The notes under the pieces were generated by a model. It had not been told where the DNA came from. It made no database searches and worked only from the letters and a program-made list of their open reading frames with translations. A stretch of 64,000 nt of DNA, taken from the NCBI GenBank assembly GCA_018136815.1, contig CM030945.1, forward strand, positions 1,483,377 to 1,547,376. Reading direction: 5' to 3'. Made by a program: the position numbers and the translations under genes. The stretch comes from Isochrysis galbana (taxonomy: Eukaryota > Haptophyta > Isochrysidales > Isochrysidaceae). Below, piece after piece: positions 34,001 to 42,974 of this stretch (position 1 is its first letter; every line of letters starts with the position of its first letter).

Positions 34001-35221
34001 GGTGGCAGTGGTATCGAGAGGCAGGCAGTGCTCGGAGGCGGCGACCGGTGGCCGCAGCGACGTAGGACGAATGGAAGAAGACTCGGATATCGACGACGTA
34101 GAGACGGGCTCGGAGGACGGGATTGACGAAGAAACTCGGAGAAGTGGGGTGTCGGACGGCGGCGACGGACGCCTCGGCCGCGAGACCACCGGTGAGAGAC
34201 ATGAAGGACATGGCTCAGGGACTCGGTTGGGCTGGCTCAATGGGCGTAGAAGCTCGGTTTGGGAGGCCGCCGTTCCTCGACGTGCAGAGGAGTTGTGGTC
34301 ACTCTCCATGGTCACGTCGGAAGAGGAGACGTCGTTGCATTCTGTCGTCGGCGGGGTCGGCGCCGGCGAAAGAAGGGACGTGGCTGTCGTAGAAGCCGGC
34401 TGCGGGGAAGGCTGGGGCCAGGGTGGTGGCTCTGCGGCAGCGGCTGGCGTGGGTAGTGGCCGAAGAGGTTCTGCAATGCGAAGCATTCTTCGGAGGACTT
34501 GGCTCGGGCTAGCGGGTGGATGGACCGCTGAAATTACGGTGGATTCAGACTCGAATTCGGAAGACTCGGCGACTTGAGAGGGGCTAGGAGACGGCTGTTC
34601 AAGCTCCTCCAGGGCTCTCGGTTGATGGGGTGGCGTGGGAACGCCGGTGGTCGACCGCGGACTCCGCGGTGACGTTAATTTGTACTCGGACTCGGACTCG
34701 TCGTTTCTGGCGTGCTGGACGCCAATAACAGGGCTAACTTTCGAAATGGGAACGGACGGGGCCGGCTCAAAGGTGAAGCCCCCTGGCGTCGCAACCGTCG
34801 GTGAGGACGAAGCTGAAGCTTGTGATGACAATAGGGGCACGGTGGCCAGCACCGGTTGGCTCGGTGCGGCCGAAATCTCGGACTCGGTGACGGGCTTGAT
34901 TACGCGGGCTCGGGATGCACTGTCTTGTGCGATTGGACTCGGACTCGGAACGGAAACGGAAGGGATCGGCTCGGCGGCGTGCAGCCTGCTGGAGTGGCAG
35001 GCCGGCTGCGGCGAGACTCGGAACGGTGGCTCGGACAAGGACACAGTGGCTGTCGTCGAGGGCTTCGGCGTCAGCTTGTGTTTGGACTCGATACGCGGTG
35101 GCTCGTGAAACGACCCCCACGGAACATCCTGGGACCGGAGAATGTTTTGGACGAAACTTCCCTCCGTCGGCCGAGGAGAGGAGGACGGAGAGAGAGAGAG
35201 AGAGAGAGTCTCGCAGAGCAA
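31013..35221 (-). mobile_element. Gypsy copy B: Gag-like N-terminus, methyltransferase, protease
   Basis: 1402-codon frame. Residues 1-500 are Pro/Ser/Thr-rich, with no CCHC zinc knuckle or recognisable capsid. Residues 515-712 form a class I SAM-dependent, C5-cytosine-type methyltransferase. Residues 713-1000 are hydrophilic and contain WSNVTLETADEIRAQALAG. The aspartic protease is at 1030-1140 with D1051 (ADTGAGPS) and LLLGNDFL. The frame reaches the start of reverse transcriptase (QVRRLLARRIAAFAID) before a one-base deletion at about 31040. Together with copy A it implies one ancestral polyprotein of roughly 2500-2600 residues. The frame has no N-terminal ATG: the ATG at 35244-35246 is one CT unit out of phase. 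Confidence 0.88.
33085..33690 (-). mobile_element. DNA cytosine-5-methyltransferase-like domain inside gypsy copy B
   Basis: About 200 residues within the polyprotein. Motif I is VLVVGETSGVVSSMF. The acidic SAM-ribose-binding segment is ATCDLYPSE. Motif IV is DLVIAHPPCTYLS, with catalytic Cys575 (codon 33497-33499). Motif VI is AVENP (Glu617), followed by TQFVQPWEHGTGHQKATGLY, GLPPLQPT and C-terminal SRTYVGVAGAMA. This motif order, and especially the Q-W-G-H-x-x-KAT block, resembles compact bacterial and phage cytosine methyltransferases rather than DNMT1/DNMT3. Cys and Glu are both present, so activity is possible. It takes the place usually occupied by capsid/nucleocapsid. Confidence 0.8.
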
Positions 35222-35477
35222 CTGCGGAACGAGAAGTCGAAGTCATGCCGGTTTATTACCTTAAACGAGCCAACAATTATAGTAACAGCAAAAACAAAAT
35301 TCGAATCGCAAATTTCGAGACCAAAATCTGCAAACCTGGACTTGAGACCATGGGGAATCCGAATCTGTGTGTCTTGTGCGTCAGTGGCAACACGGGGAAC
35401 TGTTCAATTGTAATTGTGAGCGCGTACCTTACACGAATATTCATGCCTACAGCCTTCAGATGGGCAGGAATACAACA
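35113..35477 (-). repeat. Gypsy copy B: LTR right part with gag start
   Basis: Identical or nearly so to 23031-23379. It contains the ATG at 35244-35246 and the (AG)10 run at 35188-35207. The part of the LTR that should follow (copy A 22347-23030) is absent here, and the coding frame begins directly. Confidence 0.75.
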
Positions 35478-36014
35478 AACGTAAACACTCCGGAATCATA
35501 CGATAAACAAACCCCTCCCGCGCGGCGAAGGCTGAGGTCGCGATCGATCGCCATGTGCGAAGAAATACGGAAAGAGAGCGCATAACTACGCAAACGAAGG
35601 GTTCGAACTATCGTTAAAGTGAAACTCGTCCACTGAAGCCAATGCGGAGGGTCGAGGAGAGATCCAAACTCGCGCGGGGGAAGAAGGCGATATGCGGAGA
35701 GACCTTCTAGACAAGAGACGAGCAAGGGGCGACGAAACAAGACGCGAGACGCGAGGCGCGTGCCATTCGTTCTTCCTTTCTTCTACCGAAACCGCGGCGA
35801 AACTAACGTTAAACGTCGGTACCCCCTCCGCGAGAATCGCGAAGAAGAACGGACGAGATGGAGGCAATCATCGAAGGAATCGCGAGAGGAATCGAAGCGA
35901 GGGGGGGGAAACAGCGCGCGCGGTGGGGGAACGAACGACGGCCGGAGGAAACGAACCGCGCGTGGAGGAGAAGAACCTCGCGCGCGGGGGGGGGGGGGGG
36001 ATAATATAACGGCC
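35478..36014 (-). repeat. LTR left part abutting copy B
   Basis: Matches 22347-22877 of the copy A LTR, about 97%. It starts AACGTAAACACTCC exactly where copy B's LTR ends, giving a head-to-tail LTR-LTR junction, and breaks off in the G run at ATAACGGCC. Confidence 0.75.
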
Positions 36015-36115
36015 CGCCCAGATGAGACGTTCCAAGACAAGATCAAGACGGTGTAACATTTGTTGGAATGACGACTCTTCCCTGGCCTGCAGCGAGTCAC
36101 CTACGCCTGTCGACC
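36011..36115 (-). pseudogene. Gypsy reverse-transcriptase fragment
   Basis: 105 bp identical to 26247-26351 in copy A (and 30376-30480 in B). It joins the LTR fragment at a six-base GGCCCG overlap, a sign of microhomology-mediated rearrangement or template switching. Confidence 0.85.
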
Positions 36116-36385
36116 GCGACGGTGGGTGGAGGTTGGGGATCAGAAACAGGCTTGACAGACGGGACAGGAACAGGCGTATTGGGTACGGGATCGGAATCCG
36201 AATTCGGCGGAACGGAGAACGGCGCGGCGGGCAAAGGTTGAGAAGGGAACTTGGCCGAGGCAGGGGGAGCACCGATGGAGTTGTCTCCTTCTTCCACAAG
36301 CGGTGGCGAAGTTTTGACTCGAGACGAAGTCGTAGTGACCGCTTGGCTCTGTAGAATGTTGACGAGTATCGTGTTGAAGGTAGAC
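36116..36385 (-). pseudogene. Related Gag-like N-terminal fragment
   Basis: Minus-strand frame containing VNILQSQAV and a long Pro/Ser/Val-rich stretch (FPSQPLPAAPFSVPPNSDSD). It resembles the start of the copy B polyprotein (VQNILRSQDV, then Pro/Ser-rich). Probably the N-terminus of a related gypsy subfamily, ending at the junction with the RT fragment. Confidence 0.5.
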
Positions 36386-37119
36386 CCCCCCTACGCGTGC
36401 GCGAGGACTCCTGCTGGGCCAGCTTCCAGCTTCGAAATGAGCGCGAGGGGGCGCGCGCGCGACTTCTGACCGCGCCAGCCGCGCCCTCTCCACTACCTGC
36501 ATGCCACTTTGGAGCGCACCATCGCGATGTGGCAGCCCCTCGCCACTTGCGCAGCCTGCGCTACGCGCTCCGCCCAGACGCTTCATCCACAGCCGACCAC
36601 TCCAGGAGCGTGCCCGGGAGATTTGCGACGGGCTTCCAAGCGCGGCGAGGGCGCCACCCTCCGCCTCATTGTCGGAGGCGAGCGCCAGCACGCCACGCAA
36701 GTGGGGGAATGGAAGCTATGAAGGGTGAAGGGGAGAGCGAGGGAGGGAGGAGCTGGGCCTGGGCCGCCCTCGCCACCTGGCCACCGGGATTCTGTTCGCG
36801 CGCCGCGCTTGTAATTGATGGTAGAAGACCCTTTTAATAGTAGAACCCTCGCTTTAACAATAGTCCTAAAAACTGATAACTGATATCAGTGTTTTGGCAT
36901 TTTGGAGCTGTTACGCTGTTACTAACAGTGTAAGCTCATATTAGTACTGTTGCAACATCTTAGGGGAAGTACGGTGCTTGGACCTGCAAATACAGCCAAC
37001 TACAAATACATACGAGGCCTACATCCCACATCCCAGGACGCGCTTCAAATACAGCAAAATACATATGTATTTGGCCTTAGGCCAAATACGGTAAATACGT
37101 ATTTCCCATCTAGGCTCAA
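36386..37119. other. Intergenic, nothing recognised
   Basis: GC-rich to 36830, then AT-rich with repeated CAAATAC motifs and a palindrome at ATTTGGCCTTAGGCCAAAT (about 37068-37087). No coherent gene. Confidence 0.4.
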
Positions 37120-37280
37120 GATGACAGGACTCCTTGCCGCGGCAAGCGCAAGCACCCTTCTCCCTTATGCCACCCAGCTCTTCTCTAGCTTTCTACCTGC
37201 GCTAGCCGGGGCGCTCCTCCCTCCACACTCAGACAGCCCCCCACGCCAGGATCCTCATCTGGTCTCGCAGGCAAGGGGCC
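37120..37280 (+). repeat. Dispersed repeat, partner at 4790-4930
   Basis: Second copy of the 140-bp repeat containing CCGCGGCAAGCGCAAGCACC. Both copies are flanked by unrelated sequence. Confidence 0.8.
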
Positions 37281-37936
37281 TGCCGAATTATATTACTTTT
37301 TTACCGAGAGTCTTTGAGTGCTACCAACTCCAACTCAACGGCTCTCAGATCCGCGCCTAATGGCCGAGTCTACGATTGACGACTCGCTTGCCCCAGCGTA
37401 GAGCGTGCGTCGCGCGTACCTTACCTAGTACTAGTGCACCTACGCTGAGGCGATGAACGTCAGTAACAGTAAGCTCAAGCTCACGACTAAGCACTAATAA
37501 ATCTTTTGTGGTTTTAATTTTTAGCCTCGAATCTTCGGGATTAGTTTTGTTAGTACTAGTAGTTTTGTTAGTTGCCTATAACCTGAACCTATTCAAGATT
37601 TTTTCAGCCATGGGCCGTCGCACACGCCACTCTCACTTTTTACCCTCCAACGAGCAGTTCGGTGCTATTTGCCATGCCCCGCACGGCGCAGCCTTCCTTG
37701 CCCGTCGCGCACATATTGGAGACGCGACTCCACCTCCAGCACTTGGCAGCGCCTCCAGCACTTGGAGATGCGAGAGGCGTCGTGCCGGCTATGCACGGCA
37801 GCTAGTACCGGGCTTTGGATGGACGCACCGCAACGTGCAACCAAGTCACGTGGCCGCGTGGGTCCAATACACGAGGGACAATGGGCAAAGAGCCGAGAGA
37901 CAGGCCGGCTCGTGGCTAGCCGCTCGCCGCCCGCGC
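37281..37936. other. Intergenic, nothing recognised
   Basis: Lies 3' of phytochelatin synthase (minus strand). Includes AT-rich segments with TTAGTACTAGTAGTTTTG repeats. No gene called. Confidence 0.4.
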
Positions 37937-39340
37937 CTAGTGTGCGCAGCCCTTACTCGAGCAACACTCACGCGCCTGCTCCCCGCACCCCGCTGGTCCA
38001 CAGCATCCATACGAGCCCGCCTTGGCCTCGGCCATCAGCGAGATCTGGTTCGCGGCCATGCGCACGTCGTGCGCAAGCGGCCCGTTGATGGCAGCCAGCG
38101 ACTCGTCTATCAGCCCGTGGCTCAGCGGCAGAGCGCGCTGCAGCGAGGCCGATCCACCGAGGCAGCCCTCATGCACTGACTGTAGCACAAGCAAGAGCGC
38201 GGCACCCGCCTCGAGCGAGACAGGTAGCGGCCCCGTACGCCTGCGGAACTCGTTGCTTGCCTCAGAGAGGGCCGCGTACAGGGGTGTCGCGCGCAGCTCA
38301 TCTAGCGCCTCGCTGACCCGTTCCGTCTTGGCGCTCACCAGCTCGTTCGCGCTGTCAGGGCGCAACCGAACGGGCACGTCAGGCGCCATGTACACAGCGA
38401 GCAGGCTTGCAACAGCGGCCGGCAGCGAGCGCATCGCACGCCACAGCTCATCCACAGCGCTCTCGGAGCCGACGAGCAGCGGGGCAAGTTCCGAGCCAAA
38501 GAAGGCGCGCGTAGCCGTCAGCCGGCCTCGGCCGAACGTGAGCTTCAGCAAGGTGGGCTGACCCCATGGCTCGCTCGGCCGAGAGAGCAGCGCGAAGCCT
38601 CGAGCTAATCCCGTCTCCATATCGCGCGCCTCCATCGCCTCCCACAGGACGCTCAGTGGGACCCAGTGGGGCGGGTGCTTGAAACGTGCCACGTCCATCA
38701 CCAGCACGAGATCCTCCGCCTCGTGGTAGCCTCCGATAGGTGAGAAATGGCCATCGCCCGACTGCTTGAGCACGCGCCTTGAGTAAGAAACGCATAGGAT
38801 TCGCGGCTCCTCATCGTCGCCGGCGGAGCAGACCGACCTGACGAGCTGGCGGAAGTCGGCCACAGACACGTGTCCGCCCACCCGCTCCGCCTCCACCTGC
38901 AGGCCCTGACAACGCGCGAGGCAGAGCCACGAGTCGAAGTCGATCCCATTCTCCTTGATTTGCTCGAGGTCGACACAACAGTCGAGCATGGACTCATGGT
39001 ACCAGCGCCAGGCGCCCTTCCAGACCGCGCCTGGATCGAGCTCGAGGGCGTTAAGTGCCGTCACCAGCGTGCCCAGCCCGCAGAACGACGGCTCATCCTG
39101 CGTGCGGAAAGCAGAGGCCACCGCCCAGTAGCCCTCCATGGATCCAGCAGCGACTGCCTGCTTGGCGAGCTGCTTACCGCGGGCGGAGGAAAGCGAGATC
39201 GAAGGCGGAGGTAGAGGACGGCGATGGAACCCACCCAGGGGCGGCGAAGGACGCGTGCCCACCGCTAGCCCGCTCGCCACTGCCTGCGCGCCGTCGAGAG
39301 CCGCCGCCGCCGTCATGAGCGCGCCGCGCCACCAGCGCAT
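37937..39340 (-). CDS. Phytochelatin synthase
   Basis: Single-exon, 467 residues. Phytochelatin synthase is a papain-like gamma-glutamylcysteine dipeptidyl transpeptidase that builds metal-binding phytochelatins from glutathione. The N-terminal catalytic domain (about 60-285) has the catalytic Cys in DEPSFCGLGTL, the His in GDGHFSPIGGYH and the Asp in VLVMDVARFKHPPHW. All three triad residues are present. The C-terminal domain is less conserved and ends in a Cys cluster (YGCCGPAGCG, ECCSSKGC), as in metal-sensing eukaryotic enzymes. The first 50 residues, with a hydrophobic start and Pro/Ser-rich stretch, may be a targeting peptide or non-coding upstream sequence. The mature domain starts near KQLAKQA. 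Confidence 0.93.
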   Translation of the reverse strand: MRWWRGALMTAAAALDGAQAVASGLAVGTRPSPPLGGFHRRPLPPPSISLSSARGKQLAKQAVAAGSMEGYWAVASAFRTQDEPSFCGLGTLVTALNALELDPGAVWKGAWRWYHESMLDCCVDLEQIKENGIDFDSWLCLARCQGLQVEAERVGGHVSVADFRQLVRSVCSAGDDEEPRILCVSYSRRVLKQSGDGHFSPIGGYHEAEDLVLVMDVARFKHPPHWVPLSVLWEAMEARDMETGLARGFALLSRPSEPWGQPTLLKLTFGRGRLTATRAFFGSELAPLLVGSESAVDELWRAMRSLPAAVASLLAVYMAPDVPVRLRPDSANELVSAKTERVSEALDELRATPLYAALSEASNEFRRRTGPLPVSLEAGAALLLVLQSVHEGCLGGSASLQRALPLSHGLIDESLAAINGPLAHDVRMAANQISLMAEAKAGSYGCCGPAGCGEQARECCSSKGCAH

Positions 39341-39972
39341 CCGCCGCCCAGACGGCTCTCCGCTCTACTCATTGTACTGTTTGCTCTCCGTTCCCCGTTA
39401 GAACTTAGAGCCATCTTCCCTCGATCGATCCCGAGATCCGTAATAATAATAATAGATAAATATGTAGATAAATAAGTACATACATATAAGTAGTATGTAA
39501 GTAAAAAATCTTCACAAGCTAGCCGCTACGTGCACGGCGCGAGGCTGAGTGCTTATGATACTCCTATCTACCCGCCCTAACCGTCCACACCCCCTTCGAG
39601 GCCCCTTCCCCCTCGGTTCCAGTTCCAGTTCTCAGTCTCAGTCAGTTTTGTTGGTTGTTCCGCAGTCCGTAGGTACCTGCACAAGTACCTGTACCCTGAA
39701 CCTGTGAACCTGTGCAGGGTCTCCCAGGAGCCCGTGGTAGGTACCATACAGCCGGCAGTGGAGTGAGGGGTTATAGTTCTGCTAAATGGAACTATCACTA
39801 AACCTCTTTGCTCATAGTATGTTCATAGTAATAGTAACTTGTAACTTGTAAAAAATCTTTTAATATTCTCGCCTCACCCGTGGCATTGAATCATTTTACT
39901 CGTAGCCACGCCCCCTTCCCTTCCTCACCCTCATTCCCCGCCTTGCGGCAACTCCCCTCGTGCTCTACTTAG
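39341..39972. other. 5' flank of phytochelatin synthase
   Basis: AT-rich microsatellite-like DNA (ATAAT, GATAAATA) near 39440-39510, then mixed sequence. It may contain the promoter. Nothing specific recognised. Confidence 0.4.
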
Positions 39973-40653
39973 GCCCCTCCGCGAGAATCGCGAAGAAGAA
40001 CGGACGAGATGAAGGCAATCATCGAAGGAATCGCGAGAGGAACCGAAGCGAAGGGGGGGGGGGGAACGAACGACGGCCGGAGGAAACGAACCGCGCGCGG
40101 AGGAGAAGAACCTCGCGCGCGGGGGGGGGGGAATAATATGACGGCCGGAGGCGACGGACGGCACGCCGAGGGAAAGAACCTGCCGCGGGGGGGGCGAGGG
40201 ACCGAGGGCACGGCGGGGCAGCGTGGGAGGGCGCGAGGCCGATCTCGGAGCGAGATCGCGTCCTTTCCCTCGCGGAGCGCGGAGAGACCCCCCACGAGAT
40301 ATCTTGGGACCGGAGAATGTTTTGGACGAATCTTCCTACCGTCGGCCGAGGAGAGCAGGCGGACGGAGAGAGAGAGAGAGAGAGTCTCGCAGAGCGACTG
40401 CAGAACGAGAAGTCGAAGGCATGCCGGTTTATTAACTTAAACGAGCCAACAATTATAGTAACAGCAAAAACAAAATTCGAATCGCAAATTTCGAGACCAA
40501 AATCTGCAAACCTGGACTTGAGACCATGGGGAATCCGAATCTGTGTGTCTTGTGCGTCAGTGGCAACACGGGGAACTGTTCAATTGTAATTGTGAGCGCG
40601 TACCTTACACGAATATTCATGCCTACAGCCTTCAGATGGGCAGGAATACAACA
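39973..40653 (-). repeat. Truncated gypsy LTR
   Basis: Matches 22691-23379 of the copy A LTR with a few dozen differences, including (AG)9. Its inner end GGAATACAACA is exact and is joined directly to integrase coding sequence of another gypsy family. Confidence 0.8.
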
Positions 40654-40840
40654 GGCCATCGCAACAAGCTGCTCTATCACCACTACAGTGGACCGTACCG
40701 TGTCGCTGAGGCGCTCGGTAGCGGTCGCTACCGTTTACGCGATCAAGAAAATCACCTCCTCTATGAGGAGGTGCATGTTACTAACCTCCGCCCCTACTAC
40801 ACGCTCACTGACAGAGACCCACTCCAAGACGATGAGTTCA
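40654..40840 (+). pseudogene. Integrase C-terminal fragment of a second gypsy family
   Basis: Plus-strand frame with HRNKLLYHHYSGPYRV, GRYRLRDQENHL and HVTNLRPYYTLTDRDPLQ. This is the GPY/F module and following strand, homologous to copy A but clearly diverged and on the opposite strand. Upstream integrase and downstream chromodomain are missing. Confidence 0.85.
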
Positions 40841-40998
40841 AGAGACTGAAACTCCAAGTTTGGTTTTTTTTGACTGAGCCCCGAGGGAGGGGGGCATAAC
40901 CCCTTTTCCACCCCTCCTCCACGTCAACCTTTTTTGGCGTATAAGCACGCCCCCCCCCCCGTACTCCCCGCCCCCTTCTTAATTCCATTACTTCAGAA

Positions 40999-41020
40999 GT
41001 GGGTGTTTGTGTTTCGTGAC
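40999..41020 (+). promoter_or_regulatory. Direct-repeat motif upstream of virus-like ORF
   Basis: GTGGGTGTTTGTGTTTCGTG followed by AC lies 40 bp 5' of the start at 41061 and recurs at 41633-41654 with one change. An AT-rich GGCTATATTAAG sits between motif and start. Possibly a shared promoter of consecutive genes in a viral element; inference only. Confidence 0.4.
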
Positions 41021-41060
41021 GTGGTAGGGTTCTTTTTTTGAGTGGCTATATTAAGAAACA

Positions 41061-41494
41061 ATGGTCACCGCGGGGCGCATCGACAATCACGGGTTTGGAT
41101 CCGGCAAGTTTGTCGTACACGAACAAAATCCCAGGCATGCACACGTGATTGCGGGGTGCAAAATGACCATCTTCTCCGACACCAGATTCAGAGGAGGACA
41201 CGCAACCATCAATGGCCCGTCGATGCTTAGCGCTCAGAAGACGTGCGATGGGAAGACGTCGACCTACAGGCGATCGGATGGACTCGCCCAGTGCGCTCCT
41301 TGCACATCGAGTGTCATCCAGACTCAGCAGCGGCGAAACGAAAATACAATTCACCATTCGTGATTGCTAATATGGCCGCCGCATTGGCCGCACTCGTAAT
41401 CGGAATCACAGTGATCGCAGTGTTTCTAATCTCTCTTGGGTGGAAGGCTGTTCAAGCAGCCCGCCGGAAACAAGAAACGCAAGAACCAAAGTGA
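41061..41494 (+). pseudogene. Virus-like small membrane protein, one frameshift
   Basis: Frame 1 from the Met at 41061 (MVTAGRIDNHGFGSGKFVVH, then a Greek-key-like CKMTIFSDTRFRGGHATI). It shifts near 41255-41265 into VDLQAIGW, VRSLHIECHPDSAAAK and a single transmembrane helix (AALAALVIGITVIAVFLI) with a basic, Lys/Arg/Gln-rich tail. The first part resembles a beta-gamma-crystallin-type fold; that is weak. Composition is less GC-rich than the host genes. Bracketing direct repeats 634 bp apart suggest a former viral or Polinton-like segment; I cannot confirm it. Confidence 0.5.
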
Positions 41495-41541
41495 CACCGT
41501 TAAAGAGTCGTTATTTTTGGGCAAATATAAAAATTAATCGG

Positions 41542-41700
41542 CAATGGCTTCCCTTGCCAACTGGGTTCCGTCGATGTAGACGACCGTCATCCTTTGAAAA
41601 ATGCGCAAAGACGTGGGTAGTGTGTGGTTTTTTGTGGGTGTTTGTGTTTTGTGACGGGTTTACCGACACAACGACTTAGTTGACCCGTGGCGCGACTGCG
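41542..41700 (+). other. Remnant of a further virus-like gene start and motif copy
   Basis: Holds an AT-rich leader (AAATATAAAAATTAATCGGC), an ATG opening MASLANWVPSM before a stop, and the second copy of the GTGGGTGTTTGTGTTT motif at 41633-41654. Probably the broken edge of the same element. Confidence 0.3.
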
Positions 41701-42082
41701 TCTCCCTTTGTAGGCGCTCCATGCGTTTTGCATCAGGCACGGCCGCGTCCGGTGCTGGCCGCTGGCGGCCTCGAGCGCGAGCCGGCTGTCGGTGAACATT
41801 CCGGCCACTGGGCTCGAGTACCCTCCGTACGTGTACATCTGAACCTGCATAACGATAGTTGAGGGGGATAGGGGTGAAGGGCTTAGATATGGTCCGGTGG
41901 CCGCGCGCCCCCCCCCGGTGATCATTCCCCCCCTTCCTCCTGTGTCTTCGAGTGGGCGGCGGCTTTAGCCCCGACTTATCCTGTAAACAGGAGCGGGACC
42001 TGGCAAATTTACGGTTGGGCGGAGCTCTCGCTCCGCCCACCCCCTTCTCCGCGCTCTCTCTCCCCTCTCCTGCGGCACGCGC

Positions 42083-42488
42083 GATGGCGCGCCTGCGGCT
42101 GGCCTCCACAGCTGCCCTCTGGCAACCCCTGGAGGCTCCTGGAGGTCAGCTCAGGGGGCAGAGGGGGCTGGGGCTGGGCCCTGGCCTCCCCTGCCTCTCC
42201 CTCGTTGACGCTCCAGACTCCAGAGCCTCTGGGGCCCCCACGCTGAACCTGTCTGCCTGTCGACCAGGGGGGGAGGGGGGGTTGGAGCAATGGGCTGGCC
42301 ACGACTTGCCAGGACGGGCGCGAATGGGGCGAGCCTGTGGGGAAGGAAGGGGGTCAGTGGGGCAGTCTCCTCCTGGCAAGCCACCAGCCATGCCAGGACG
42401 ATGGGTGGTTCCTCCCCCATGGCAGGGGAGGAGTGGAGAGAGGGGGGGGGCTCGTGCCCCCCCATGGGTCAACCAAGTATAAACTTAG
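42083..42488 (-). repeat. Retroposon body copy with hairpin 5' end
   Basis: Aligns with 48888-49291: same TATAAACTTAGTTG hairpin edge, GGGGGGCTCGTGCCCCCCCA block, and CATGGCAGGGGAGGAGTGGA block. The tail module present at 48434-48752 is missing here and replaced by other repeat sequence, so this copy is a 5' fragment or a different subfamily. Confidence 0.7.
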
Positions 42489-42974
42489 TTGAGAGAGGGG
42501 AGATAAGGGCGGTGTCGTAGCAATGCCAGGGACACCTAGAACTAGCAGGCCAATAGCACAGAATCTTCAGATGTTTTTTTCTAAATGCCCAATGTCTAAG
42601 AGTCAACATTGATTTTCCTCCATAGAAATGGGGCTTGTCCATGAAGCGGCAGCAGCCTCTACTTTACAACTCAGTAAAGTAGGGAGTACTTGTAGTAGTA
42701 GTAGTATTTTCTTTACTCCCCTACCTTCTGCCCGCGGCTTCCCTCTCCCCCCCCCCGTCCCTCCCCTCTCCCCTCCTCGCTCTCCCCCTCCCCCCTCTCC
42801 GCTCATCGGCACTCGTCGCCATCCCCTTCCCTGCGTCCCTCCCCCTCACCACCTCTCTCTCTCTCTCTCGGAACCGAGGCGGCCTCGAGAGCTCCGGGGC
42901 CCCAGTGCTCACCCTCCGGAGAAGCTGCAGCCTTACAGAGCAAGAGGAGAGGGAGGGAGGGAGGGAGGGAGCCG
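42489..42974. other. 5' flank of the metallophosphatase gene
   Basis: Pyrimidine-rich from 42715 to 42870, then a purine GAGGGAGG run just before the ATG at 42975. May include the promoter and 5' untranslated region. Confidence 0.4.
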
